The translations under genes were made by a program, and so were the position numbers. A stretch of 64,000 nucleotides of DNA, taken from positions 718,128 through 782,127 of the forward strand of contig CM030938.1 of assembly GCA_018136815.1 (NCBI GenBank), read 5' to 3'. The notes beneath the pieces are model-generated. The model was given only the letters and a program-made list of their open reading frames with translations. It did not search any database and was not told the origin of the DNA. Positions 30,309 to 39,912 of the stretch are shown piece by piece; the first letter of the stretch is position 1, and every line of letters starts with the position of its first letter. This DNA comes from Isochrysis galbana. Taxonomy: Eukaryota; Haptophyta; Isochrysidales; Isochrysidaceae.

Positions 30309-31271
30309 TCAGAGTTCAGGATGCAAGTGGCGTGCAGCTCGGACAAATGGTCGCTTGAGGCATACGGTAGTAGTGCTATGATTATCATGAATACCCGCCG
30401 AGTCCGCCTCGGTACTTTGCCCATCTGCTTCAAATCTGTTGTGTGAGCGACTCATCATCTGCGGTGGCGAGACGTGGACGCCCATTCGGCGGAGCATACG
30501 GTAATCGGGCATCAGCGTGCCGATGAATCTCGTCAAGACCTTGGTACTCACATTGTAGCACATGTCTGTAGAAGGATATGCTCCACCCATAACATCAGTG
30601 GCGCGGCGTCGATGCCTCAGCGCGCCGGACAAGATATTCATGCCCTGGTGCTCCAAGTCGCCAAGAACAACGTTCCTGTTGGAGAGGTACTTTTCTTGGA
30701 GGCACTGCAACACTTGCAATTTGAAGTGCTCATTCAATCTGGTAGGCGGCATTGCGATTATTGCACTCATGTACCTCTCCATGTCACTCGAGGCAGAAGC
30801 AGACGTGTCAAAGATGGGGATCCATTTCTTCTTGAAGCAGACGCGGCCAGACTTGCAATCGTCGTGGAACTTGTTGCGAAAGGCGCTCATGGCTCGAGAG
30901 AAGGGGTCTCGTACCAGGATTACCACACGCGAGACATCGTCGAGAATCAACTCTTGTGAGATCATTCGATGCCTCAAGTTGAAGAGCGGGGCCTGGATCC
31001 TTGATTGGTAGCGATCGTATCGGAATGGCTCGTTCATCTGCATGCATTCCTGCGATGCGTTTGGCACGTGCACCGGAGACATCGAGCAAGCGCGCGGTGG
31101 CCCGACTTCTGTCCAGCGGAGGTAATCCAACGACTCCGAAATCCCGATCTTCGGTGTGAGGCAGAACAAGATGTTTGCCGTCGCATGCCAGACGAGCTGC
31201 ATGATGAGCCGATGGGTGGTGGGGTTCGGGATCGGCGAGAGAGGGGTTCTTTTGCGTCTTGTCCCTCTCAA
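30309..31271 (-). CDS. Golgi-type carbohydrate sulfotransferase (Sulfotransfer_2-like)
   Basis: An open frame of 320 codons. NILFCLTPKIGISES (about residues 33-47) matches the 5'-phosphosulfate loop of membrane carbohydrate sulfotransferases (FCxxPKxG), and RVVILVRDPFSRAMSAFRNKF (about 115-135) is the 3'-phosphate site. Cys residues and FHDDC follow as in the family. The usual N-terminal signal anchor is absent: the frame starts only about 30 residues before the first motif, so an upstream exon is likely (in-frame Met also at 31202). Its probable role is sulfation of a secreted polysaccharide. It is only distantly related to the sulfotransferase at 22984. Confidence 0.8.
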   Translation of the reverse strand: MRGTRRKRTPLSPIPNPTTHRLIMQLVWHATANILFCLTPKIGISESLDYLRWTEVGPPRACSMSPVHVPNASQECMQMNEPFRYDRYQSRIQAPLFNLRHRMISQELILDDVSRVVILVRDPFSRAMSAFRNKFHDDCKSGRVCFKKKWIPIFDTSASASSDMERYMSAIIAMPPTRLNEHFKLQVLQCLQEKYLSNRNVVLGDLEHQGMNILSGALRHRRRATDVMGGAYPSTDMCYNVSTKVLTRFIGTLMPDYRMLRRMGVHVSPPQMMSRSHNRFEADGQSTEADSAGIHDNHSTTTVCLKRPFVRAARHLHPEL

Positions 31272-32176
31272 GACGATTCCTCCTTTCGAGGAACTCTAAT
31301 GTACCGAGCGCGTATTATTACTGTTCTTCTCGTGGGACAGGCGGTCTCAAAGAGGACTTGGCTATAAGCAGCTGCGAAAGTCCTCCGTGATCCCGATTGG
31401 AAATTGTGAAGGGGACGCCGGGCTTTCGGTCCCCACACAATTAGTAGGTCCCATTGTGTGGGAGAGCCAGGCCCTCTAACTAATAGTAGGCCCCATTTGG
31501 TGAGAGAGGCAGGTGCCCCCCCCCCTTCCTCCTCGGGCTTCAACTATCTTTAAAAAAGATAGAGATAGGGTCAAATAAAGGCAAACAAATCGCATGTTTG
31601 CATAAGTCCGCAGGAAAACAACCGCAGGCAAGCAAGCAAGGCCGCGATGGAGCGTCACGAATTCGAGACGAACAGAACGACCACAAGCCACAAGGGGAAG
31701 GGGCCCGCAGGAGGAGGAAAGAAGGGACGTAGGCGCGATGTCGGCAGGGAGGTAGTAGATACCCGGCCCATAGTTGGTGCATAGCCCCGAAGTTTCAGAT
31801 GTTTTCTTTTCACTTTGCTCTGCTTGCCCTCTGCCACCCATGCATGCATCGCGATAGCCACCACACACCACACCGGCGTAGGAAATACCCATGCGTAGTT
31901 ATCCCGACCCCTCCTCTACATTTACCGTATTGGAAAAGAACGCCCCGTCAAGTTCTGGAAGCGCCAGCCGAGAGATCGGATCTTGAGCAACGCTTCTCAG
32001 TTCTCGGGAAGGGGGGGCGCAAGCGACCGTGCGGGCGGGGACGGCACCTTGTGGAAGATGGGGAGAGAGGGCGGTAGTAAGACCTGCCAGCATTGATGGC
32101 TGATCAAATTACCAGTAGGAGTACCAAAGAAACATGGGCACGACAACGAGGGACCATGGGAGTCGTCCCTGTTCTT
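31272..32176. other. intergenic with repeat copy
   Basis: Holds the partner (about 31748-31810) of the repeat at 22545, and AATTAGTAGGTCCCATTGTG-like sequence at 31440 echoed at 31475. No gene is supported. Confidence 0.55.
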
Positions 32177-33988
32177 CTAAAAGAAAATGGTTGCGCCCGA
32201 GCCCGATCGCGGGTCTACACAGGCTCGCAGAGACGACGGGTTCCTGGGGCACAGGTGCTGGCCAACGGAGCGCAAGATTGTATCCGCGCCGTAAGAGAGG
32301 GTCATATTATATCGAATCGGAGCGTCGCCATATCCCAAGAGCAGGCTCTCCCTGGCGCCGAGGAGTGCGCGGCGAAGCTTTGCCAACCTCGGCACCGCAT
32401 CATCCAACGCACGCGATACCGTCGCCGCAGGGAACCGGAGAAACTCTGCCTCATCGACACCGATGGAGAAATCGGAATACGGTAGCAATCCTCCGAGCTT
32501 CCGTCGGAATGGCAGCACAGTTTTATCGCCAATTATGAGGGGCACGCACCCTGCAGCGACGGCGTCGACGAGCAGGCGCCCAGCATTCTGGCCATCGCCA
32601 CGGATGACCACGCAAAAGTCGGAATGCAGCACCGTATATGCGTACGATAGGGCATTAAAGGGGACACGCACATCGCTGGTCCAGCCATGAGCCGTAAGCC
32701 ACGAGCGGGTGCTCGACTCTAGCGTGCTAGCACCACCTCGTGTGAATTTGATCGAAGCCCCCGGGATCCCTCGTAGTCCCCAGAGGCGCGCACGCAGCTC
32801 CTGCGCGTCGTGGCTGTGTGCATGAGGCCCACGGAAGAACAGAGAGAAGGATCGGCGTCGAGAGGCCGACGCTCCACACGACTGCTTCGCCGTCTGCTCG
32901 TGCACGCGGCTAGTCGCAAGGGGTGCGAGCGGGAGGGGCGGGATGACGACTCGGTGCTGAAAGCCGCGTGCGCAGTGCTTTGTATCAGCACACAGCGCCA
33001 CTGCACCCCCCTTGGCTGCTTCCTCGCCCAGGGCTCCAAGGGCGTTGCGGTCCTCAGGAAGCGTCGACGCCAGGATTATGTGCCGGTTCGGAGCACTCGC
33101 CCACCACTTGGAGGACCGTAGAGCCGCGGCGGCCGCCCCCATGCGCTGAAGGTGGTTGGTTCCGTCACAGAGCATGACCGCCTCACTGAGCGAGCCGTAC
33201 GCCGGCACGACGAAAAGCGCCGCTTGCTCTGGGCGCAAAACGCGTGCAGGGTGCATCCGAAGCGCCTGGTAGAGCCACAGGCCGTGAGCCAGTTGCGGGG
33301 GAGGGGCCCCGTCACGCTCATGGGCGGAATCATTGACTGCGAGCATCCACGGCTCGATTCCGTGTGCATTCTCAAAGCAACGCGTTAGGCGCTCACCCCA
33401 GTCGAACTCTGGGCCATTGTAGAGATAGAAGGATGGTGGCGTTCCGGTGAGGCGAGCAGGAATGCACTGCCCGCCAGGTGTGCGGGCGGTCTGCTGAGTT
33501 CGTGCGTTACTCACGCCAATGCGCACATGTGCGACGTAGCCCTTGCTTGTGGGTTCCACCCCCGCAAAGACTTCGGCAATGGAGCACACTCCACGGTGGA
33601 AGAAGAAGCAGCCGCAGTGGACGCGCTCACACTGCGCCTCACAGCTGTCAACGGTGAGAGCTTTGAGCTCTTGATCGGCGTTGACGCACACCTTATTCGC
33701 GTGCAGCGAGAAGATCGCCGTGGAAGCGAGGGAGGCAGAGGCCTTCAGAGAGCCTTTGCCACACACACAGCAGTTCTGCTCGGGAAAGTTGAAAACTTCT
33801 CCTGCCGCCCACTCGGAGCCAACACGGAAGAGCCCATCGGCGCACCAGGTAGTGTAGTCGGTGCAGCTCTTACCGCGATTGTTCTCCCAGCCGATCGTGT
33901 CCTCGCAGACGGCCTCGGACGCTGCAGCTCCCTCAGCCGGCCGCAGCCCGCCGCCCATCGCGGGGGGGAGGGGGAAGGAGGTGGCCAA
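32177..33988 (-). CDS. exostosin-family (GT47) glycosyltransferase with N-terminal Cys-rich domain
   Basis: 603 codons. N-terminal Cys-rich module (CEDTIGWENNRGKSC ... CCVCGKG) of the kind found as ShK/EGF-like attachments in algal secreted proteins, and a second Cys-rich stretch (CEAQCERVHCGCFFFHRGVC). The exostosin region begins with FYLYNGPEFDWGERL, continues through ALFVVPAYGSLSEA and RHIILAST, then FFRGPHAHSHD, and ends with VLHSDFCVVIRGDGQNAGRLLVDAVAAGC (exceeding typical brevity only because it is the core GT47 block; key residues are the RGD...GR and D-A-GC pattern) and PLIIGD. These are hallmarks of GT47 enzymes that add sugars in the Golgi. No signal anchor is seen; an upstream exon is likely, since GCTGCAG at about 33935 could be an acceptor. 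Neighbouring sulfotransferases suggest a polysaccharide theme. Confidence 0.8.
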   Translation of the reverse strand: MATSFPLPPAMGGGLRPAEGAAASEAVCEDTIGWENNRGKSCTDYTTWCADGLFRVGSEWAAGEVFNFPEQNCCVCGKGSLKASASLASTAIFSLHANKVCVNADQELKALTVDSCEAQCERVHCGCFFFHRGVCSIAEVFAGVEPTSKGYVAHVRIGVSNARTQQTARTPGGQCIPARLTGTPPSFYLYNGPEFDWGERLTRCFENAHGIEPWMLAVNDSAHERDGAPPPQLAHGLWLYQALRMHPARVLRPEQAALFVVPAYGSLSEAVMLCDGTNHLQRMGAAAAALRSSKWWASAPNRHIILASTLPEDRNALGALGEEAAKGGAVALCADTKHCARGFQHRVVIPPLPLAPLATSRVHEQTAKQSCGASASRRRSFSLFFRGPHAHSHDAQELRARLWGLRGIPGASIKFTRGGASTLESSTRSWLTAHGWTSDVRVPFNALSYAYTVLHSDFCVVIRGDGQNAGRLLVDAVAAGCVPLIIGDKTVLPFRRKLGGLLPYSDFSIGVDEAEFLRFPAATVSRALDDAVPRLAKLRRALLGARESLLLGYGDAPIRYNMTLSYGADTILRSVGQHLCPRNPSSLRACVDPRSGSGATIFF

Positions 33989-34009
33989 CTATCAGTAAAC
34001 GGATCCTAG

Positions 34010-34195
34010 CTAGATGGGAAATACGTAGTAGTATTTAGTAGTATTACCGTATTTGTATTTGGCCAGAGGCCAAATACATATGTAGTTGGCTGTATTTGCA
34101 GCGCGTCTTGGGTTGTAGGCCTCGAATCTATTTGAAATGCATTTGGCCTCAAGCCAAATACATATGTATTTGGCTGTTTTTGCAGGCCCCAGCAC
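34010..34195 (+). mobile_element. TATTTGGC MITE, diverged copy
   Basis: Starts TAGCTAGATGGGAAATACG and carries both GCCAAATACATATGTA words and the GCGCGTCTTGGGTTGTAGGC core. The right end is decayed (CACCGTAGGAAACTGATGGG in place of CCGTATTTCCCATC). Confidence 0.8.
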
Positions 34196-35325
34196 CGTAG
34201 GAAACTGATGGGGTCCTGGAGTCCTGGAGTCCAGCCTGGAGCCTGGAGCGCGCGCCGCTCCCCTCTGCCGTCTGCCGCCGACCCCTCTGAGATGTAGACG
34301 ATCTACTCATGGACACGCCGATGTCGCCGAGGCGACCACGCCAAGACGACCCGCCCAGCCAGGTGCACGCTGGAGCCACGACCTCGCCACGCCACCGGAA
34401 CACCTCGAACAGCATGCAGCATGCAGCATGACAGAGCCTGCCAATCTCCATGCTGATCCCTCCACACTCCACATTACCACCCACAGCCACATCCAGCACA
34501 CTCCACACTCAAAACACTCCCATATAGGGAAGGCCTCAGGGCCGGGCCCCTACACAGCTGCGGTACCGCCCTCGTGCTCACGCACGAGGGGTTGGCTCGG
34601 CGCCATCAACCATCAACACCACAACCCCACATACATGGGGATTGTCAGCAAAACGCAAAGAAATCTGCATTGGCATATTGGCATTGAGGCTTGCCTGACC
34701 CACAGACCACAGAGAAGGGAATAGGGACAAGGGAACCGAACAAGGCAGAGAATGCCGACAAGAGAGCGACGGGGCGACGGACGGTCCGACAGGGCGACGG
34801 TTACGCAAGGGAACACAGGAATAAGGAAGGAATCTTTCGAAAAGCCATGAATGAATTGATGAAGACCGAAGTAAAACAGCGCCACGATATAATTAATATA
34901 ATCCAACGGCCAACACCTGAGGGGAGATCAAGGTCGCACAAGGGGGTGGTTCCTTGGACCGGCGATACCTGAACGCACGACATAACCTAAAAACGCTAGA
35001 GCTAGAGCTAGAGCTAGCTAAGGGCACGCAAGACGCAAGGAGGTAACTCAACTCAGGCGAGGGGCAAAGCAGGTGACAAAGTAGGCAGCAAAGGAGGCGA
35101 GGGGCAAAGCAGGCGAATGTAGGATGCAGCAAGATTTTCCGACAGTGACTAGCCTACAAGGAGGGGGCATAGAAATAGAAACGTAGGCACAACTTCTAAA
35201 ACAAAAACCAAAAAAAGCAGGTCGATCGCGGATGCGGATGCGACACCATACCGAGTAGCGAGACGAGGGCTAGGTGCAGCATGGTCTTAGCGACGCAACG
35301 AGGGGACGAGATCAGAGGACACCTA
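34196..35325. other. intergenic, no gene recognised
   Basis: Simple CTAGAG repeat at 34996-35016 and a GGCGAGGGGCAAAGCAGG direct repeat (about 35057 and 35096). No domain-like ORF. It ends at a 17-bp target-site copy (35326-35342). Confidence 0.6.
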
Positions 35326-35604
35326 AGTCAACGTACACCAAGAACTATGTGGTGAGCTGTGGAGTGGTTGTGGTGCATCTGTGTGAGGTTGTGGTTGTGA
35401 GTCTGTAACATGGGATGTATGAGTTGCGGGACGAGAGGGACGAGACGAGCGGCCGGAAGCAGCACGGGATGGGAGCACACGGGACGGTACGGGCGATCCA
35501 TGGCCGGGCATGACGAACGAGAGTGGACGAGGACACAGACGGGAGCACGAACGGGGCGACCCAGCGCTGTCGCGGGAGCAGAAGAAGAGACGGGAAAAAA
35601 AAAA

Positions 35605-38600
35605 CCTTTTAATAGTCTCGCCCCGCGCGTGGCCTTGGGATCAGCTACAGTAGCCACGCCCATTTCCCTTCCTCTCCCACACTTCCCGCCTTGCGGCATC
35701 TCCCCTTGTGCTCTACGTAGGGGCCCAGGTCGTGGGGGGGGCTGAGTTGGGCGGGGTGCACCGGCCCCCAGTGGAGTGTTCTCGCCTCCCTCCTGTGCCT
35801 CTGAGTGGCCCGTTTCTTCCATGTGCTGGCGTGCATGTCACGCCGTTCATATTTTGTCGCTCGTTTTCGGCGTTCTTCGCCGAGGGGGCTCTTCGAGGAG
35901 GGGGGGGGGGGATGTTTCCCAGCCTCAGGCGATCCTGTCGACGAGGTCAAGTGCTTTCGCCACTAGACCGAGATTATCGCCCATCTTCAGTCTGCCCCTG
36001 TCATCTTCGATAAAGGTGGGAGTGGCAAGATCTATTGGGTTTTTTAGTTTCGGTTTTCTTCCCTGGGCCGCAGTGCGCGTGCGCACCTGGCTAATAGTGT
36101 CTGGTGGGACACGGCTTCTGACAAGGGATGTGAACCTTACTATTGTGTTTTCCAGAACTGGTATGTGGTGGTATGTGTATGACTCAAATTCTACTCTATA
36201 GAAGTCTCTTATTATGTATCTCCACGCTATTATATAGAGCGTTTTCAAGCTGTCGGGAGTGTTTGCGTCCGGATACACAAATAGTCTATCTTTCGCTATT
36301 TGTTTTCGGGACCTATGCGAACTTGGGGAATAATCGACGATGGCGTCTATGGCATCGAATACGTTCTTTGTCGCGGGGCACCACGCCAAGTGGCACGAGT
36401 CTTCTTGGTAGCGGTTGCACAGCCTGCATTTTATTGTCGGGCTGGCCGCGAATCTGTTTCTGGTTCCTATCCTTCTATGAGTGACGTGTTTGAAGTGTGG
36501 GTGTTTGTCGGCGTGTTTCAGTAGCGGTAGGGTATATAGCTTGGCTATGTGTTTCCAGTTCTCTTTCGTGATGTCCAAACGTTTTCCCCATGCTGTTCTA
36601 GCTGCTTGCGGAGCGTTGTGTCGCGCTGCTTTAGTCACGACTTTGGCGATGTCCGACACCGTGATCGCGTCTAGCGCGGTTTTACCCTTTTGTATGGCGT
36701 ACTCGTCCGCCAGTGGGTACTCCATGTATTTAGGCCCTTTGTATCCATTCTCCCAACAAGCCGGGGGATGGTAGCTTTTCGCTTCTTCGGCATCTATTAT
36801 GCTCCCCGTGGTGGAGGCCTCCCCGAGATAGTCGGTGTCAGTGTGAACCCATATGTTATTGACCCCTTCACCTGGGTACCCGAGAGTGGAGTCGAATGTG
36901 AGCCTGGGGCGCGGGGGCGTTCTCCCCCCCATGATTTGGAGCAACGCGTGCCCGGTCGTTTGTGCATTGGCGCGGGCTATTAGGGCGAGGGCGCACTCCG
37001 GGTGGAGGAAAAGACAAGCTGGGCCGTTCAGACAGACGCCCGGGATTTTCTTGTGCGGATGGAGGCGGCAGCGGATGGTGCATTTGTTTTCGATCCACGC
37101 TCCCGGGATGTCGTGGGATAGGTTGCAGCGGACGCCTCGCTTATTCCTGAGGCAGAGGCCTTGTGAGAAGCGCGAACATTGCTTAGGCGGGCCTTTGCCC
37201 AACGCCTCGTGCGCCGTCTTAGGGCGTGGGTTGGTCTTGAAAGCTTCGTTGCGCTCGCGACGCTTGGCCGCTTCTTGTTCACAGACGCAAAAACGGTGCG
37301 TGGGCGGGGCTCCTTGGGCGGCTTCCATGCGCCAGCCTTTGCAGCCGCGGAGGCTGCCATGTATCATCAGTTTATGAGGAGATTGAATCGTCTCCGGCAT
37401 GCGGAGTGGTTTGCACGCCCTGACCCCGTAATTTACAGGGATCGTGGTGTTGTTCACGTTAAGGATGAGCTTACGAGGAAAGTTCCCATCCAAGAAGGAT
37501 CCTTGGCCCGCCGAGACATACAGATGCCAACGAGTGGAGTAGGCCGCCTTGGACACAAATGTGCCCGCACCGCCCTCAAGCTTCATGCGCTCTCGGTTCC
37601 CCTTGAGGAATGTGAGGCCTACCTTTTCGACCGCTTTAACGAGAACGCTGAGGTTGATTTGTTTGGCTTGCGCGAGGCCATCAGCTTCAACTACAATGTG
37701 GGCCGCCACATCTTGGAGGGCGTTGTAGAGGGACTTGCGAGAGGCAGATCCCCCCTTGTTGAGTTTCTCCTCCAAGGTTCCGATCTTCACGCGGACGGTG
37801 ATGTCTGTTTGAGTGATGCGGAGGGTGGTGAGCTCGCCATAGCGGTCTTTGAATTGTTGTGCGCAGTCCTCATTGACCGCCACGTGCCACGGGCCTTTGA
37901 TGGAACGAGCCCAAAAGTCTGGTTCAGGGTCAACTCCCTCTAGCTCGAGGAGTAGCTCGACGATCGCGGCATATGCCGCCGCGTCTTGAAAGGCATAGTC
38001 CCCTTCTTGATGGAAGGAGAGGTCGAAGTTTGCATCAGTGTCTCCCATTTCTTGTTCATCATCTGACAGGATCACCTTTATCCGGATCAGAGGGTAGGGG
38101 GGTTTGGGGTGAGCGTGCGAACGGTGACATTTTGTGGCATGTGCTGTCCTTCTCCTTGGTTCCCTCCCTTGTGTAGGTCCGGGGGTGTCTCGCCATGGTG
38201 TGCGTTTGTGTGCCAGTCCTCTGGAGTTGTGCGTATCTGTTGTTGTATGAGGAGTGTGCCCATAAGGGCCACCCGGTCTCGGGCCGCGCCGCCAAGGCGG
38301 CGCGGCCTTCTCCAGGGTGAGTGAGGCCTCTGCCATAAGGCATGCCTGTTGGAGGGTTGGCGTGTCTCGTCTGGTGTAGGCCGGATGGGGTCCACAGCCT
38401 GCTGTCTCCCATGGGGGGGACCAGCAAGGCTGCTGAGGGTGGCGTGGCCGAGGCCACGGGCCGTGTGGCGCGACGCGAGTCGCACGCACCTGCTCGGCCT
38501 CCGCGGGCGGACGCGGTCGCTTCGCCAGCGACTGCTCCATGGGTACTGGGGGGGCGCCCTCAGCGGGGGGCCCGAAGGAGAGGGGAGTCGCGGCGGCGCG

Positions 38601-38630
38601 CTCCATTGCGACCAAGTATAAACTTAGTTG
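35605..38630 (-). mobile_element. long family A element (LINE-like, lacking reverse transcriptase)
   Basis: On the minus strand it starts CAACTAAGTTTATACTTGGT (38630) and ends GAGACTATTAAAAGG (35605), the same ends as the short elements. It is flanked by AGAGACGG(G) plus a run of 9-10 A at 35587-35604 and 38631-38647, a target duplication of about 17 bp. It holds one intact ORF (35925-38606). It is probably an internal-deletion derivative of an autonomous LINE-like element. Confidence 0.8.
35925..38606 (-). CDS. family A element protein: CCCH knuckles plus LINE C-terminal zinc region
   Basis: 893 codons from ATG 38606 (MERAAATPLS). Residues 1-180 are Pro/Arg-rich. The middle is globular (GDYAFQDAAAYAAIVELLL; SRKSLYNALQDVAAHIVVE). 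Around 490-560 two CCCH-like knuckles appear: CSRFSQGLCLRNKRGVRC...H and CRLHPHKKIPGVCLNGPAC...H. The C-terminal 300 residues resemble the region after the reverse transcriptase in LINE ORF2, with HVTHRRIGTRNRF, then CRLCNRYQEDSCHLAWCP (zf-RVT-like C-x2-C-x7-H-x4-C) and AKDRLFVYPD. No YxDD motif, palm domain or endonuclease is present. So it looks like ORF1 fused in frame to the tail of ORF2. It is intact and may act as an RNA-binding protein for the family. Confidence 0.65.
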   Translation of the reverse strand: MERAAATPLSFGPPAEGAPPVPMEQSLAKRPRPPAEAEQVRATRVAPHGPWPRPRHPQQPCWSPPWETAGCGPHPAYTRRDTPTLQQACLMAEASLTLEKAAPPWRRGPRPGGPYGHTPHTTTDTHNSRGLAHKRTPWRDTPGPTQGREPRRRTAHATKCHRSHAHPKPPYPLIRIKVILSDDEQEMGDTDANFDLSFHQEGDYAFQDAAAYAAIVELLLELEGVDPEPDFWARSIKGPWHVAVNEDCAQQFKDRYGELTTLRITQTDITVRVKIGTLEEKLNKGGSASRKSLYNALQDVAAHIVVEADGLAQAKQINLSVLVKAVEKVGLTFLKGNRERMKLEGGAGTFVSKAAYSTRWHLYVSAGQGSFLDGNFPRKLILNVNNTTIPVNYGVRACKPLRMPETIQSPHKLMIHGSLRGCKGWRMEAAQGAPPTHRFCVCEQEAAKRRERNEAFKTNPRPKTAHEALGKGPPKQCSRFSQGLCLRNKRGVRCNLSHDIPGAWIENKCTIRCRLHPHKKIPGVCLNGPACLFLHPECALALIARANAQTTGHALLQIMGGRTPPRPRLTFDSTLGYPGEGVNNIWVHTDTDYLGEASTTGSIIDAEEAKSYHPPACWENGYKGPKYMEYPLADEYAIQKGKTALDAITVSDIAKVVTKAARHNAPQAARTAWGKRLDITKENWKHIAKLYTLPLLKHADKHPHFKHVTHRRIGTRNRFAASPTIKCRLCNRYQEDSCHLAWCPATKNVFDAIDAIVDYSPSSHRSRKQIAKDRLFVYPDANTPDSLKTLYIIAWRYIIRDFYRVEFESYTYHHIPVLENTIVRFTSLVRSRVPPDTISQVRTRTAAQGRKPKLKNPIDLATPTFIEDDRGRLKMGDNLGLVAKALDLVDRIA

Positions 38631-39008
38631 AGAGACGGAAAAAAAAACGGGGCGACGGAAGAACCACTCGGAAAACTATGGAAACAAAGGAGAAATTAAT
38701 GGAACGGGAGGGGGCGAGCGCTGGAGGAACGGAAGGGAATCGGCGAGCGCGGGAGACTCTCCGACCCTCTCTGGCCAAGGGAACAAGGGAAACGCCGCGA
38801 TGGCGTGGGAGAATGGAAGGGAGGGATCTCAGCTGTGCGTCGTATGCGCGGGAACTCGGGGCAGGAAGGGAGGAGAGGAGAGGGGTGTGGGGAAGACACG
38901 CTCTAAAGATAGGGCGCGCTGCGAAGAGGGGATGGAGGCAGGGCGCGGGAAAGTAGGCACGCTCTAAGGGTAGAGCGTGCGGTGCGGTGCGGCTCCCTTT
39001 ATCCACGA

Positions 39009-39771
39009 CAAACTAAGTTTATACTTGGTTCGCCCATGGGGGGGCACGAGCCCCCCCCTCTCTCCACTCCTCCCCTGCCATGGGGGAGGAACCACCCACT
39101 CTCCTGGCATGCCTGATGGCTTGCCAAGAGGCCAGTGCCCTGCTGACCCACTCTCCCACTGACAGGCACGCCCCATTCGCTCGTCCTGGCCCCTCGTGGC
39201 CAGCCCATCGCTCCAACCCCCCCTCCCCCCCTGGTCGACAGGCAGACAGGTGCAGCGTGGGGGCCCAGAGGCTCGGGAGCGCCAGCGAGGGAGAGGCAGG
39301 GGAGGCCAGGGCCCAGCCCCAGCCTCCTCTGCCCCCTGAGCTGGCCTCCAGGAGCCTCCAGGGGCCGCCAGAGGGCAGCTGGAGGCCTGCCGCAGGCGCG
39401 CCATCGCGCGTGCCGCAGGAGAGGGGGGAGAGAGCGCGGAGAAGGGGGTGGGCGCGAGCCAGAGCTCCGCCCACCGGAAAATCGGTAAGTCTCGCGCCTG
39501 TTTACAGGGTAAGACGAGACAGAGTCGGCCGCCCACTCGGAGACACAGGAGGAAGGGGGGGGAAGATCACCGGGGGAGGGCGCGGGCCACCGGACCATAT
39601 CTAAGCCCTCCACCCCAATCCCCCTAGTAGTGTACGGGGAGAGCCGCCTGATGGCGGGGGGAGAAGGGCTGGGGCTGGGGGAATGGGGGTGTAGAGAGTA
39701 TCTTGTAGTCTTGTAGTGGGTAGTGGTTCCATTCGCCGCGAGTGCGGTAAGAATATTAAAAGGTTTTTTTT
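39009..39771 (+). mobile_element. short family A retroposon copy
   Basis: About 763 bp, closely similar over its length to 6718-7466: start AACTAAGTTTATACTTGGTT, internal GGTCGACAGGCAGACAGGTG and CGCGGGCCACCGGACCATAT, end AAGAATATTAAAAGG. Only its right side abuts a target-duplication copy; the matching copy is 4.4 kb to the left (see 35343-39771). Confidence 0.85.
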
Positions 39772-39912
39772 AGTCAACGTACACCAAGGCGCATGGGGAC
39801 TATGCGTATGAGTCCCTTCTACTACAAAACTCCACACACAACAACATTCTATATATTCGTGTACTCCACTCTACAAGAATACTCTTCTACTACAGTACAT
39901 AGATAGGGTCTG

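Larger units (their letters stand above)
35343..39771 (+). mobile_element. composite insertion bounded by 17-bp target duplication
   Basis: AGTCAACGTACACCAAG occurs identically at 35326-35342 and 39772-39788. The right boundary is the 3' end of a plus-strand family A retroposon (GAATATTAAAAGG plus a T run). The left part (35343-35586 and 38648-39008) is not family A sequence, and the minus-strand element 35605-38630 sits inside it. One reading is that the retroposon transcript began upstream and carried about 0.6 kb of 5' flanking sequence, after which the long element inserted into that part. Confidence 0.7.
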
